9,426 nt of DNA. Source: JBFFXF01 sp041569895. Lineage in GTDB: Bacteria; Planctomycetota; UBA8108; JACQVS01. The DNA lies in assembly GCA_041569895.1 (NCBI GenBank), contig JBFFXF010000282.1, forward strand, positions 1 through 9,426, read 5' to 3'. The position numbers and the translations under genes were made by a program. Position 1 is the stretch's first letter. Each line of letters starts with the position of its first letter. Under the pieces are notes generated by a model. That model did no database searches, was not told where the DNA came from, and was given only the letters and a program-made list of their open reading frames with translations. Shown piece after piece: positions 1 through 6,668 of the stretch.

Positions 1-114
1 CGGGACGGTGGATGGGGTGGTGTTCATGGGAGCGGGATCCTGTTGTTTTCGAGTCGGGGAATTCCCTGGTTATAGCCAGAGGGATCGCTGAAGGGAAGAG
101 GGCAGGTCGGCGTT
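1..114. other. Left-edge non-coding stretch
   Basis: No gene can be supported here. A minus-strand ATG at 27-25 stays open for nine codons to the window edge, and a TATAAC hexamer lies upstream of it on the minus strand (74-69) with no good -35 box. A divergent gene leaving the window on the left is therefore possible but unproven. The plus-strand reading frame is open through this stretch and continues into the antiporter gene, but its residues (Arg/Pro/Ser-rich, then Glu/Asp-rich) look like translated repeat and not protein. Confidence 0.3.
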
Positions 115-172
115 CCCGTTCCCGTCCCCGTTCCCGTGCCCGTACCCGTGCCCGTCCCCGTTCCCGTGCCCG
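115..172 (+). repeat. CCCGTN hexamer array A
   Basis: Nine consecutive six-base units start at 115, 121, 127, 133, 139, 145, 151, 157 and 163, followed by a partial unit CCCG. Five bases are fixed (CCCGT) and the sixth varies (T, C, T, G, A, G, C, T, G). The minus strand therefore reads (GGGNAC) with three-base loops, which is a textbook G-quadruplex pattern. This array is the outer end of a composite repeat whose other parts lie at 242-338. An inverted counterpart of the whole composite lies beyond the antiporter gene at 1565-1757. Confidence 0.9.
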
Positions 173-241
173 AAAGCGCTCGCAGTCCCTGAGACACCCG
201 ACGTCGGTGCCGGGGCGCGGAAGTCGGGGAGCGAGACCGGA

Positions 242-338
242 GACGGAGGACCGAGTCAGAGGACAGAGATCCGAGTCCGATGACCGATGCCGATGCCGAT
301 TCCGATTCCGAGGACGAGGACGAGGACGCGCACGAACG
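242..338 (+). repeat. Composite repeat, left copy: core plus CGANNC hexamers
   Basis: The core (242-289) contains CCGAGTCAGAGG at 251-262 and TCCGATGACCGATG at 276-289. Both words recur exactly, as reverse complements, at 1655-1666 and 1621-1634. The core runs into a second hexamer array at 285-338: CGATGC twice, CGATTC twice, CGAGGA three times, then degenerate units. Together with array A and the spacer 173-241 this makes the left copy of a composite intergenic repeat. No gene is supported inside it; the frames are open only because six-base units preserve frame and carry no stop. Confidence 0.8.
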
Positions 339-379
339 CGAGCCTCGAGACCGACGGCTTTGCCCACTCCCGGACGCTC

Positions 380-409
380 TTGCCTTTTTCTCGCCACACT
401 GGATATCGT
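380..409 (+). promoter_or_regulatory. Weak candidate promoter for the antiporter gene
   Basis: TTGCCT (380-385) and TATCGT (404-409) are 18 bases apart. Each matches the sigma70 consensus at four of six positions. They lie in the least repetitive part of the leader and would give a 5' leader of about 60 bases before the ATG at 474. This is only a pattern match in GC-rich DNA, and nothing else supports it. Confidence 0.25.
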
Positions 410-473
410 GTGCCGACCGGCGTGCCGCCCTTCGCGGCGTGGCGGGATTTTCGAAGGCAACACGGCGGCCTGC

Positions 474-1553
474 ATGGAGCATTTCTTCGAGTCCTGGCTC
501 AACACCGACACGCACGCGCTCGTCCTGCTGCTCGTCATCGTCGTGTCGCTCGTCGTTCTCGCGAAGGCCGCGGACTGGCTGGTGGCCGCTGCGGTGTCGC
601 TCTCGGTGCGCACGGGGCTGCCGAAGGTCGTCATCGGCGTCACCGTCGTGAGTCTCGGGACCACGACGCCCGAGGCGGCGGTGTCGGTGATGGCCGCCGT
701 CGGCGGGGACCCGGGGCTGGCGCTCGGGAACGCCGTCGGGTCGATCATCTGCGACACGGGGCTGATCCTCGGCCTCGCGGCGACGCTGCGGCCGCTGCCG
801 ATCGATCGCGAGAACGTCTGGCGGCAGTCGTGGATCCAGCTCGGCGCCGGTCTCCTGCTGGTGATCGGTTGCTGGCCGTTCGCGGGCGGGCTCGGGACTG
901 CCGGCAATCTGCCGCAGTGGATGGGCTTCGTCCTCCTCGGGCTGCTCGTCGGCTACCTGTGGTTCTCGGTGCGCTGGGCGAAGCGGCAGCGCGTCGGGCC
1001 GGGAGAGCTCGGGTCGGGCGAGCTCGAGTCGGGCGAGACCTCACTGGCCGAGGCGGGGGAGGGCGCCGCGGCGACGAACCCGGCCGCGGGCGGAACTCCC
1101 AGAGCGTTGTTGGTCCTCGTCGGATCGCTCGCCCTCGTGGTGGTGGCGTCGAGCACGCTGATCCCGGCGGTGCGCGCCACCGCCGAGAAGGCCGGCGTCC
1201 CGGAGAGCATCATCGCGGCCACGCTCGTGGCGTTCGGTACCTCACTGCCCGAGCTCGTCACCGCGGTCACCGCGACGCTCCGCGGTCACGGAGAGCTGGC
1301 GATCGGCAACGTCGTCGGCGCGGACATCCTCAACGTCTTCTTCGTCGCCGGCGCCTCGGCCGCCGTCACCCCGGACGGGCTCGACGCGGACCCGCACTTC
1401 TCGTACTTCTACTTCCCGGTGATGATGGCCGTGCTCGTCCTGCTGCGCGTCGGCCTGCAACGCGGCGGCACCGAGCTCCGCCGCGGCTTCGGCGTCACGT
1501 TGCTGGTGGTCTACGGTGTGTACTTGACCCTGAACACGCTCTTCTTCACGTGA
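474..1553 (+). CDS. Calcium/sodium antiporter, CaCA family
   Basis: This 359-residue integral membrane protein has the two inverted Na_Ca_ex halves of bacterial YrbG/NCX_Mj-type exchangers, which swap Ca2+ against Na+ or H+ across the inner membrane. The first alpha-repeat has GTTTPE at 62-67 and GNAVGS at 85-90. The second has GTSLPE at 255-260 and GNVVGAD at 278-284. The family's ion-binding glutamates are present as E67 and E260. Mapped on NCX_Mj, N81 is replaced by D94, D240 by N287 and S236 by A283, so the acidic residue has moved from the second repeat to the first. Hydrophobic stretches at about 16-40, 50-76, 84-104, 120-137, 150-167, 210-232, 245-268, 280-298, 308-326 and 338-356 fit ten membrane segments. 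A charged loop (169-209) joins the halves and contains a small tandem repeat. The start at 474 is chosen because upstream codons translate intergenic repeat; the ribosome binding site is weak. Cation identity cannot be read from sequence. Confidence 0.88.
   Translation: MEHFFESWLNTDTHALVLLLVIVVSLVVLAKAADWLVAAAVSLSVRTGLPKVVIGVTVVSLGTTTPEAAVSVMAAVGGDPGLALGNAVGSIICDTGLILGLAATLRPLPIDRENVWRQSWIQLGAGLLLVIGCWPFAGGLGTAGNLPQWMGFVLLGLLVGYLWFSVRWAKRQRVGPGELGSGELESGETSLAEAGEGAAATNPAAGGTPRALLVLVGSLALVVVASSTLIPAVRATAEKAGVPESIIAATLVAFGTSLPELVTAVTATLRGHGELAIGNVVGADILNVFFVAGASAAVTPDGLDADPHFSYFYFPVMMAVLVLLRVGLQRGGTELRRGFGVTLLVVYGVYLTLNTLFFT
1005..1040 (+). repeat. 15-base tandem repeat inside the antiporter loop
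   Basis: GAGCTCGGGTCGGGC (1005-1019) and GAGCTCGAGTCGGGC (1020-1034) are adjacent copies with one mismatch, followed by a partial third copy, GAGACC. They encode the Gly/Glu/Ser-rich run at residues 178-189 of the loop between the two transporter halves. The length keeps frame, so copy-number changes would only lengthen or shorten the loop. Confidence 0.75.
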
Positions 1554-1564
1554 CGGCGCACATC

Positions 1565-1686
1565 GCATCGGCCTCGGCCATCGGAATCGGAGTCGGAGTC
1601 GGAGTCGGAATCGGAGTCGGCATCGGTCATCGGAATCTGATATCTGACCTCTGACCTCTGACTCGGCCTCTGTCTCCGTCTCCGTC
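1565..1686 (-). repeat. Composite repeat, right (inverted) copy: hexamers plus core
   Basis: The repeat begins about a dozen bases after the antiporter stop codon. Units of GAATCG/GAGTCG/GCATCG run in phase from 1584 to 1625, with degenerate units from 1565. The core follows at 1621-1686, with CATCGGTCATCGGA (1621-1634) and CCTCTGACTCGG (1655-1666) as exact reverse complements of words in the left copy. Between those words lie 20 bases here and 13 in the left copy. The seven-base difference equals one extra CTCTGAC-type unit, visible here as two adjacent copies at 1644-1657. It lies between convergent genes, in the 3' region of both. Confidence 0.8.
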
Positions 1687-1709
1687 CCACGCCACTCGAA
1701 ACGCCCGAG

Positions 1710-1757
1710 GACGGGAACGGGAACGGGAACGGGCACGGGGACGGGCACGGGGACGGG
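1710..1757 (+). repeat. NACGGG hexamer array B
   Basis: Eight in-phase units (G, A, A, A, C, G, C, G followed by ACGGG) run from 1710 to 1757, with a partial unit after them. This is array A in the opposite orientation. The G-rich strand is the plus strand, so an antiporter transcript running past its stop codon would carry eight GGG tracts with three-base loops, a strong G-quadruplex candidate in the 3' untranslated region. The array ends 13 bases before the convergent DUF4388 gene. No classical hairpin-plus-T-run terminator is visible in this gap. Confidence 0.88.
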
Positions 1758-1770
1758 GACGAGCGAACGA

Positions 1771-4632
1771 TCAGTCGCTCGAGACCGCTTCCTTCTTGGC
1801 CCGCAGTTGCGCGAGCTTCGCGGCGGGGCCGCCGAGGTTCTTTTTCTTCTTCTTCGCGCCGCCGGCCGCCTTGAGTTTCTTCATCTGCTCGTTGACGAGT
1901 GCGCCGCCGAGCGCGCTGGCGCCGGTCTGGGCGGGAGCATCTCCGGTCGCATCGCCGGCGCTCTCGCCCTCCGCCGGCTTCTCGGACGGTGGGGGCGTCG
2001 AGGCGCCTCCGGCCGCGAGGGCCTTGAGGCGGGACGCGACGCCGCCGACGCCCTTCTTCTTGGTCACCGGCGCGGTCGCCGGCTCCGGGGCGGGCGCCTC
2101 GGCGCCGGCATCGCCGCCGGCGTCGTCGCCCTTCTTCGGCTTCGACTCGGCGGTCTCGCCCGCCTTGCGCTGCTTCTTGAGATTCTCGGTGATCGACTTG
2201 AGGCTCGCCTGCACGACCTTCTTGCCGCCCGAGGCGGGCTTCGAGCTGTCGCCCTGCAGGTTGCGCAGACGCGCGGTGATCGCCGAGACCGTGGTCTTGC
2301 GGATCGGCGCGCGCGGCTGGAAGGCCTCCTTCTCGCCGCCGCTCGAGGTCGGCTGGGCCTGTGGCTGCTGCACGCGTGGCTTCTGGGCCGCGGCGGGCGC
2401 GGACGCGGGGGCCCGGCGAGCTCCGGGGTTGGTGAGGACCTCCTCGAGCTCCTCGATCTTCTTCTTCACCTTGACGCCGCCGGCGTTCTCGCCGTCGACG
2501 GCGAGCGCGGCCACGACGGCGCGCTTCGCCGACCCGATGTCCTTTCGCTTGAGGAATCCCTTCGCCGCGTCGACGAGGTGCTGGACGCCGTTCTGGCTGT
2601 CCTCGGTGGCGAGGAGCGCCCGTCCGAAGCGGTAGCCGACGTCGGGATCGTTCGGCGACAGCGACTCGATCTTGTTGACGACCTCTCTCGCGCCGGTGAT
2701 GTTTCCGGATCCGAGGTCGACCCAGAGGATCGATTTCAGCTTCGCGACGGCCTCCTTCTTGGCGCCGACGGCCTCGATCGTCTCGATCAGCCTGAAGAGC
2801 GCCTCTCGGTGGAATGATGCCAGGCGGAGGAGCTCGTTCCAGACTCGCTCGAGCGTCTCGGAGTCCTTCTTCTTGATCGCCAGCTCGGCGATCTTCTCGA
2901 TCTCCACGACCGCGTCCGAGTACTTCTCCTGGCCGTGCAGCAGCGTCACCAGCTTCCAGCGGTATTCGAGGTTATCGGGGTCGAGCTCGATCATGTGGCG
3001 GCGGAGATCGCGCAGGTAGTAGACCTCGTTCTCCGCCTCCATGTGACCGATCAGCTTGTCGAGGAGCTCGATCGCCGTCGCCTCCTTGCCGGATCGCACG
3101 TAGTAGTCGATCAACCACCGGTTCGACACCACGTTGCCCGGCTCGATCGAGCAGCGCGTCTTGTGCAGCCACGCCAGCACCTTGGTGTCCTGGATCAGCC
3201 GCGCGTTCGGACCGCTGAGGACGCCGTTGATGTGCGCCAGCACTTCGTGGTTGTGGCCCTTCTGGAGGTGCAGCTCGATGAGCTTCAACCGGATCTCGAT
3301 CGAGGTGTTCCCCTCGCAGAACTGCTTCTGATACATCTCGAGGGCCCGGTCGGCGTCGAGGAGCTCCTCGAGGTTCGTCGAGTTCCTGGCGATCTCCTCC
3401 TCGACGACTCCCCGCTCGCCGCACTGCTCGGCGAGTGCGATGATCTTGCTGCTCAGCTGCCTCTCCTGCAGGCCGCAATCGCGGATGAAGAGCAGGTGCC
3501 CGAGCGCCTCGCGCTGCGAACCCGCGGCGGCCAGGCTCTCCGCCGCGGTGAGACCCTGGACGATCGCCTCTTCCTGGCGGCCGTCCTCGATCAGCAGCTC
3601 CGCGAGCGAGCGCTGCACGTCGATGTCGAGCGGCGTGATCTCCGCGACGCGCTGCAGCGCGCGAATCGCGTCACGACGGCGCGATTGACCGACGCATTTC
3701 TCCGCGAAGTCCAGGTAGCGCTCCCTCGCAGCCGCGGTGTCGCCGGAGGCCTCGTAGGCCTGGCCGAGGCGGAACTGGATGTCGAAGTCGTCGAGGCCCA
3801 GGTCGATGGCGCGCTGGAAGATCCTCGCGCCCTTGGAAAACTCGCCACGGTCACTGGCCTCGACGCCGAGCTGGAACATCTGGATCGGGCTCAGCGGCTG
3901 GATGTCCTGCTGGTACGCCAGGATCTGGATCACCTGGAGGGCGTCGAACGGAGACATCGGCACTGCCTCGATGACCTCGTCGAGGTCGAGCCTCCCATCC
4001 ATGCGCTTGATGATGGCGATCTCGCTCTCGTAGGTCTCGGGATCGTTGTAGTACCGCATGCCGCTCGGCGTGGCGTAGTAGATGTCGAGGAGACTGGGAT
4101 AGTTCTCCTGGACGAGGTCCCACCGGCCGAGCTTGCGCATCGCCTCGAGGAAGATGTCCTCCCCGGCGAAGACGATGTCGAAGACCTCGGAGAGCTCGTT
4201 GTTGAAACCCTCCATGACCTCGTCGACGCCGTGCTCGGTGAACTCGAGCTGCTCGACGTCCTCCGAGAAGAGCTCGCAGGCGTTGCTGATCAGCGTCTCC
4301 TGGACGCGCTCGAGAAGCTCCTCCTCGGCGACGCGGCCGAGCTCGAAGAGCAGGATCCCGAGCGGCGGGCTGCCCCTCTTCGACGCCTTCTTGCGGACCT
4401 TCTTGACGTCCCGGTCGGAGATCGCCCCGGTGGCGAGGATCCCCTGGACGAGGACCGAGTCGCCCTCACCGAGGTCGAGATCGACGACGCCCCCCTCGTG
4501 GAACAGCACCGACACCTCACGGCCTCCGGACTGGCGATCGGTGACGATCTTCAGCGTCCCGGTCTTCTTCTCGAGCGCGATGTCGAGAAAGACCTCGCAG
4601 AACCTGGAGAGCTGGTCGTACGTCGAGGACAT
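1771..4632 (-). CDS. DUF4388 (PATAN) and TPR protein with basic disordered tail
   Basis: This 953-residue soluble protein has no signal peptide or membrane segment, so it should be cytoplasmic. Residues 13-135 match the DUF4388/PATAN layout: a Gly-Thr-Leu strand near 25, a FHEGGVVD-type turn at 44-51, an ILATGAIS helix start at 65-72, LGILLFELGR at 91-100, and an acidic end. Residues 252-370 hold TPR-like helix pairs, for example MFQLGVEASDRGEFSKGARI from 252. More TPR-like helices span about 500-720. Residues 735-953 are Ala/Pro/Lys/Gly-rich and disordered, with five short basic helices of the type [IV]-[TA]-x-x-L-[KR], and end AKKEAVSSD. DUF4388 proteins are often linked to gliding, secretion or two-component signalling in high-GC Gram-negatives, but nothing nearby fixes the role here. 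The start is supported by a G-rich GGTGGGG stretch five bases before the ATG. It is likely expressed from its own promoter, as 484 bases separate it from the upstream gene. Confidence 0.85.
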   Translation of the reverse strand: MSSTYDQLSRFCEVFLDIALEKKTGTLKIVTDRQSGGREVSVLFHEGGVVDLDLGEGDSVLVQGILATGAISDRDVKKVRKKASKRGSPPLGILLFELGRVAEEELLERVQETLISNACELFSEDVEQLEFTEHGVDEVMEGFNNELSEVFDIVFAGEDIFLEAMRKLGRWDLVQENYPSLLDIYYATPSGMRYYNDPETYESEIAIIKRMDGRLDLDEVIEAVPMSPFDALQVIQILAYQQDIQPLSPIQMFQLGVEASDRGEFSKGARIFQRAIDLGLDDFDIQFRLGQAYEASGDTAAARERYLDFAEKCVGQSRRRDAIRALQRVAEITPLDIDVQRSLAELLIEDGRQEEAIVQGLTAAESLAAAGSQREALGHLLFIRDCGLQERQLSSKIIALAEQCGERGVVEEEIARNSTNLEELLDADRALEMYQKQFCEGNTSIEIRLKLIELHLQKGHNHEVLAHINGVLSGPNARLIQDTKVLAWLHKTRCSIEPGNVVSNRWLIDYYVRSGKEATAIELLDKLIGHMEAENEVYYLRDLRRHMIELDPDNLEYRWKLVTLLHGQEKYSDAVVEIEKIAELAIKKKDSETLERVWNELLRLASFHREALFRLIETIEAVGAKKEAVAKLKSILWVDLGSGNITGAREVVNKIESLSPNDPDVGYRFGRALLATEDSQNGVQHLVDAAKGFLKRKDIGSAKRAVVAALAVDGENAGGVKVKKKIEELEEVLTNPGARRAPASAPAAAQKPRVQQPQAQPTSSGGEKEAFQPRAPIRKTTVSAITARLRNLQGDSSKPASGGKKVVQASLKSITENLKKQRKAGETAESKPKKGDDAGGDAGAEAPAPEPATAPVTKKKGVGGVASRLKALAAGGASTPPPSEKPAEGESAGDATGDAPAQTGASALGGALVNEQMKKLKAAGGAKKKKKNLGGPAAKLAQLRAKKEAVSSD

Positions 4633-4719
4633 GGAACCCCACCGCGCGCCGAGAGACCGAGGGAACGTGCTCGGATGAGTCTATCATCCTCTTGGTCACC
4701 TCCCACGCTCAGCCACGTT

Positions 4720-4755
4720 CCCGGCCCAGGCCCCGGTCCCGGTCCCGGTCCCGTT
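4720..4755 (+). repeat. Hexamer array C (CCCGGT/CCCGTT)
   Basis: Six in-phase units run from 4720: CCCGGC, CCAGGC, CCCGGT three times and CCCGTT. This variant has G at the fifth position but keeps the CCC run, so the minus strand carries GGG tracts separated by three bases. That strand is the sense strand of the DUF4388 gene, whose start lies about 90 bases further on. If transcription starts upstream of the array, the G-rich run is in its 5' leader. Confidence 0.7.
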
Positions 4756-4804
4756 CCGGAAACGTTGCTCGACTCCGCCGGCGAGACCCTGCAACGCATC
4801 TCTA

Positions 4805-4838
4805 AGGAAAGCAGGAAGAAGAGGAAGGCAGGAAAAGA
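4805..4838 (+). repeat. 17-base purine repeat, two copies (left arm)
   Basis: AGGAAAGCAGGAA (4805-4817) and AGGAAGGCAGGAA (4822-4834) differ by one base and are separated by GAAG, giving a 17-base period. Both 13-base words recur as exact reverse complements in the right arm at 4954-4987, with the same period but in swapped order. Confidence 0.75.
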
Positions 4839-4953
4839 AGAGGAGAGAGAAGGGAACGTACCCGCAAGACAACGTTGAGCCGCAAGCTCTCGGCTCTCGA
4901 CTGCGTACGAGAACCTCGAACGCAACTCACGAGGCTTCACTCCATCAATCCGT

Positions 4954-4987
4954 CCGTTTCCTGCTTTCCTGGGCTTCCTGCCTTCCT
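4954..4987 (-). repeat. 17-base repeat, two copies (right, inverted arm)
   Basis: TTCCTGCTTTCCT (4958-4970) and TTCCTGCCTTCCT (4975-4987) are separated by GGGC, a 17-base period. They are exact reverse complements of the two 13-base words at 4805-4817 and 4822-4834. The arms are about 120 bases apart, so a transcript of either strand could fold back on itself here. Confidence 0.75.
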
Positions 4988-5116
4988 GATAAGTCGTCTG
5001 ACAGCACGCGGTCGAAGTCGACTCTCCTTCCCGATCTTGGTACCCGGGGGCGTTTCGCGATGTGACTCAGCTCGGAAAGAAGCCAGAGGAGGGAACGCCG
5101 CGAGCGAGGCCGCCCG

Positions 5117-6652
5117 TCAATTCGCGCGCTTGAGGTTCTCGATCAACTTCCGATACCTCGCCGTGCCGCGCAGCGGAGTGATGTCCGGGTCCTTCTCGAT
5201 GTGATCGACGTCGTTGAATCCGGCCTCGACCGACGCCTCGAGCATGTCGAGAGCGTTATCGACCTGTCCATCGAGCGAATAGGCGCACGACAGGTTGTAG
5301 AGCGTCAGCATGTCGTCGGGGCGGATCTTGCGGGCGATCTCGAAGTGATGGATCGACTTCTTGTATTTCTTGTCGAGGAGATAGACGAAGGCGATCCGGT
5401 AATTCGCCTGGAAGTGGAAGGGGCTCTCGTTGAGGACCTTCTGGAACTCCGCCACGGCGAGATCGTACTTCTTCTCCTCCTGGTACTGGATGCCCTTCAG
5501 GATGAAAAAGTCCCTCGAGATCTCCGGGATCTTCATCAGCTCCGGAAGCGGCTTCTTCGTGAGCACCGCGATCCCGGTGTTGTCGCGCAGCCCGGCGAGC
5601 TGCTCCGCGGCCGTGAGCTTGACGCGGATGCTCGGCTCGCGCTGGTCGTCGAGGACCAGGAGTCGCAGCGTGGGGATCGCCTCCCGGCCCGCGGTCCTCG
5701 CGTAGCGGATCAGGTGCTCGCGCCGGCGGCGGAAGTCCATCTCGCGGTAGCCCCGAAAATCCATCGAGGTGCGCTCGCGGAGCCTCGGGTGTATGCGCCA
5801 GTCGAGCAGGGGAACGAGACGATCGCAGATGATGGGCGCGTCGGCCCGGCTGGCGCGCAAGAACTCGAGCCCACGTCTGCCCAGCATGTAGAAGTCGTCC
5901 TCGGCGCGCTCGCGAACCAGCGTGTTCGGCGATCGCAGGTCGGCGAACGTCGCCTCGAGGTGACGCTCGAGCAGGCGGGCGATCTCGGGGTTGTCGCCGA
6001 ACGCCGTGGCGCGGAGCCAGAGCGGCGAGAGCAGATAGCGCTGGTGGTCGAAGGTCTTGCTGTCGGGATCGGCGCGCAGGCCGCGGGGGCCGCGCTCGGC
6101 GATCTCCTTGTCGAGGAAACCGAGGTAGAGCCGTGCCTGCACCGGATCGACGAGCTCCGCGCGCTTGAGGATCTCGCCATGAGCGATCGGTCCGAGGCGC
6201 TCGAGGAACTCGGTCTTCCCCTTCAGCCGCGGCTCGAGCTCGTCGATCTGCTGGCGCAGCTCCTCCACGCGCTCGACGACGTCCTCGCGGTCCTGTCCCT
6301 CCTCGCCGGCGACGAACTTCTGCAGTCGATCGAGATCGTCCTTGAGGTCGAGAAGCGCCCGCGTGTCGCTCTCCAGCTCGTCGAGGAACACCGCCAGGTT
6401 GTCGCGGAAGATCGCCTCGAGGCGCAGCGGACGCAGCTCCACGGGCTCGCGGAGGATGGCAGCGAGCGGCTCGAGCACGTCGCTGCCGCGGTTTCGCAGC
6501 TCGACCTGGGCGCGGTGTCGCGAGAGGAGATCGTCGGAGTCGACCTCGGCGGCGAGTCGGTCGATGTCGCTCTCCGCAGTCGCCGCGGAGGCGAGGAACG
6601 CCGCCGACACGATCAGTATGCCGATTGCGGTCGTCCGCCGTACGCGTCCCAT
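5117..6652 (-). CDS. Secreted protein with coiled coil, HEAT-like helices and TPR tail
   Basis: The chosen product has 511 residues. Residues 1-26 form a signal peptide: basic MGRVRR, a hydrophobic core to about 22, and an Ala-Thr-Ala cleavage site before E27. The mature protein should be periplasmic or exported. Residues 96-148 are heptad-like and charged, a likely coiled coil. Residues 200-370 are helical and HEAT-like, with phrases such as LRSPNTLVRERAEDDFYMLG (239-258). Two or three TPR units follow at about 383-479 (GIQYQEEKKYDLAVAEFQKV at 387-406; LYNLSCAYSLDGQVDNALDM at 451-470). The end (478-505, with DPDITPLRG at 488-496) resembles the DPDL..LR..PRF..LL closing motif common after TPRs. 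The start at 6652 is preferred over an ATG at 6667 because GAGG lies five bases before it, and the extra five residues are encoded at the edge of a hexamer array. It is probably a scaffold for protein-protein contacts; no catalytic motif was seen. It may be co-transcribed with the uridylyltransferase 131 bases upstream. Confidence 0.8.
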   Translation of the reverse strand: MGRVRRTTAIGILIVSAAFLASAATAESDIDRLAAEVDSDDLLSRHRAQVELRNRGSDVLEPLAAILREPVELRPLRLEAIFRDNLAVFLDELESDTRALLDLKDDLDRLQKFVAGEEGQDREDVVERVEELRQQIDELEPRLKGKTEFLERLGPIAHGEILKRAELVDPVQARLYLGFLDKEIAERGPRGLRADPDSKTFDHQRYLLSPLWLRATAFGDNPEIARLLERHLEATFADLRSPNTLVRERAEDDFYMLGRRGLEFLRASRADAPIICDRLVPLLDWRIHPRLRERTSMDFRGYREMDFRRRREHLIRYARTAGREAIPTLRLLVLDDQREPSIRVKLTAAEQLAGLRDNTGIAVLTKKPLPELMKIPEISRDFFILKGIQYQEEKKYDLAVAEFQKVLNESPFHFQANYRIAFVYLLDKKYKKSIHHFEIARKIRPDDMLTLYNLSCAYSLDGQVDNALDMLEASVEAGFNDVDHIEKDPDITPLRGTARYRKLIENLKRAN

Positions 6653-6668
6653 TCCCGCCTCACCCATT

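Larger units (their letters stand above)
4633..5116. other. 484-base gap between two minus-strand genes, no gene supported
   Basis: The gap holds hexamer array C (4720-4755), a 12-base word shared with the 8245-8256 region, a purine-rich run (4804-4853), and an inverted pair of 17-base tandem repeats. It must contain the 3' end of the secreted TPR gene's transcript and probably the promoter of the DUF4388 gene, but no convincing -35/-10 pair was found. A six-base hairpin (GAGCCG/CGGCTC, 4877-4896) has no T-run and is not called a terminator. Short frames here lack any protein-like composition. Confidence 0.6.

Noticed and set aside
115..172. CRISPR array
   Set aside because: The period is six bases with no unique spacers and no cas gene nearby; it is a minisatellite.
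12..473. N-terminal extension of the antiporter reading frame by 154 residues
   Set aside because: The added residues translate the CCCGTN and CGANNC repeats (Arg/Pro/Ser/Ala-rich) and no CaCA protein has such an extension. The frame is open only because six-base units without stop codons preserve it.
115..1757. Insertion sequence or integron-like mobile element with the inverted repeats as ends
   Set aside because: The enclosed gene is a transporter, not a transposase or integrase. The repeats are imperfect, of differing length and built from short tandem units, and no target-site duplication was seen.
1761..1780. Hairpin GAGCGA/TCGCTC as a terminator between the convergent genes
   Set aside because: The stem is only six bases, the loop includes the stop codon of the DUF4388 gene, and no T-run follows on either strand.
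4640..4700. Minus-strand promoter for the DUF4388 gene (TAGACT or GATGAT as -10)
   Set aside because: No acceptable -35 box occurs at 16-18 bases from either hexamer.
2935..4878. Long plus-strand open frame of 647 codons
   Set aside because: It is antisense to the DUF4388/TPR gene in a GC-rich genome, where the opposite strand often lacks stops. The composition is His/Leu/Val/Asp-rich with no domain pattern, and it ends in intergenic repeats.
4877..4896. Hairpin GAGCCG/CGGCTC as a terminator of the secreted TPR gene
   Set aside because: It lies about 220 bases past the stop codon, the stem is short and no T-run follows.
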